From Propionibacteriaceae bacterium UBA7704 (GTDB lineage Bacteria > Actinomycetota > Actinomycetes > Propionibacteriales > Propionibacteriaceae): DNA of 11,885 bases. The stretch covers positions 1-11,885 of the forward strand of contig DLGC01000012.1 of assembly GCA_002482525.1 (NCBI GenBank), given 5' to 3'. Numbering within the stretch: the stretch's first letter is position 1; each line of letters opens with the position of its first letter. The notes under the pieces were generated by a model that saw only the letters and a list, made by a program, of their open reading frames with translations, had not been told where the DNA came from and did no database searches. A program made the translations under genes and the position numbers. This document shows positions 11,877 through 11,885 of the stretch, piece by piece.

Positions 11877-11885
11877 CCCGAGGCA

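Noticed and set aside
1..11885. tRNA, rRNA, CRISPR, prophage or transposase genes
   Set aside because: None was seen on reading both strands; apart from the edge repeats the window is compact core-genome sequence.

Overview
The window is GC-rich chromosomal DNA from an actinobacterium (Actinomycetota). The evidence is high GC with strong third-position bias, frequent GTG starts, 4-nt ATGA/GTGA gene overlaps, and a core gene order also found in Mycobacterium and Propionibacteriaceae-type genomes: rplU-rpmA-obgE-proB-...-proA-nadD-rsfS-histidine phosphatase. A Propionibacteriaceae-like host is my guess; the sequence alone does not fix genus or family. Twelve genes are well supported, plus one 49-residue small ORF.

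Layout. Bases 1-206 hold an intergenic repeat at the very edge, a possible degenerate second copy, and the upstream region of a + strand gene (207-1550) for a proline-rich single-pass membrane protein. That gene converges on a long - strand block. Read in its own direction, from 8526 down to 1573, the block is: rplU, rpmA, a strong intrinsic terminator, obgE, proB, a two-repeat PQ-loop/SWEET-like membrane protein, proA, nadD, rsfS, histidine phosphatase. obgE/proB, proB/PQ-loop, nadD/rsfS and rsfS/phosphatase all overlap by 4-8 nt, which indicates translational coupling. proA appears to have its own leaderless promoter, and nadD its own extended -10. From 8756 onward everything is on the + strand: a LysE-family exporter, a tiny membrane-type ORF with an intricate leader, an Ada-AlkA fusion, and ogt.

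How the genes work together. rplU/rpmA (50S proteins L21 and L27), obgE (50S assembly GTPase) and rsfS (50S silencing factor) all act on the large ribosomal subunit. proB and proA are the first two steps of proline synthesis from glutamate, with an uncharacterised transporter-like protein lodged between them. nadD makes the NAD/NADP dinucleotide. Ada-AlkA plus Ogt form an alkylation-damage (adaptive response) operon of the type known from Mycobacterium tuberculosis.

I see no prophage, CRISPR array, transposase or clearly new defence system. The most interesting non-genic signals are: members of one intergenic repeat family at both ends in opposite orientation; a GGAGG / CCTCC / GGAGGAG switch-like leader in front of the 49-aa ORF; a hairpin covering the ribosome-binding region of the Ada-AlkA gene; and a probable leaderless start for proA.
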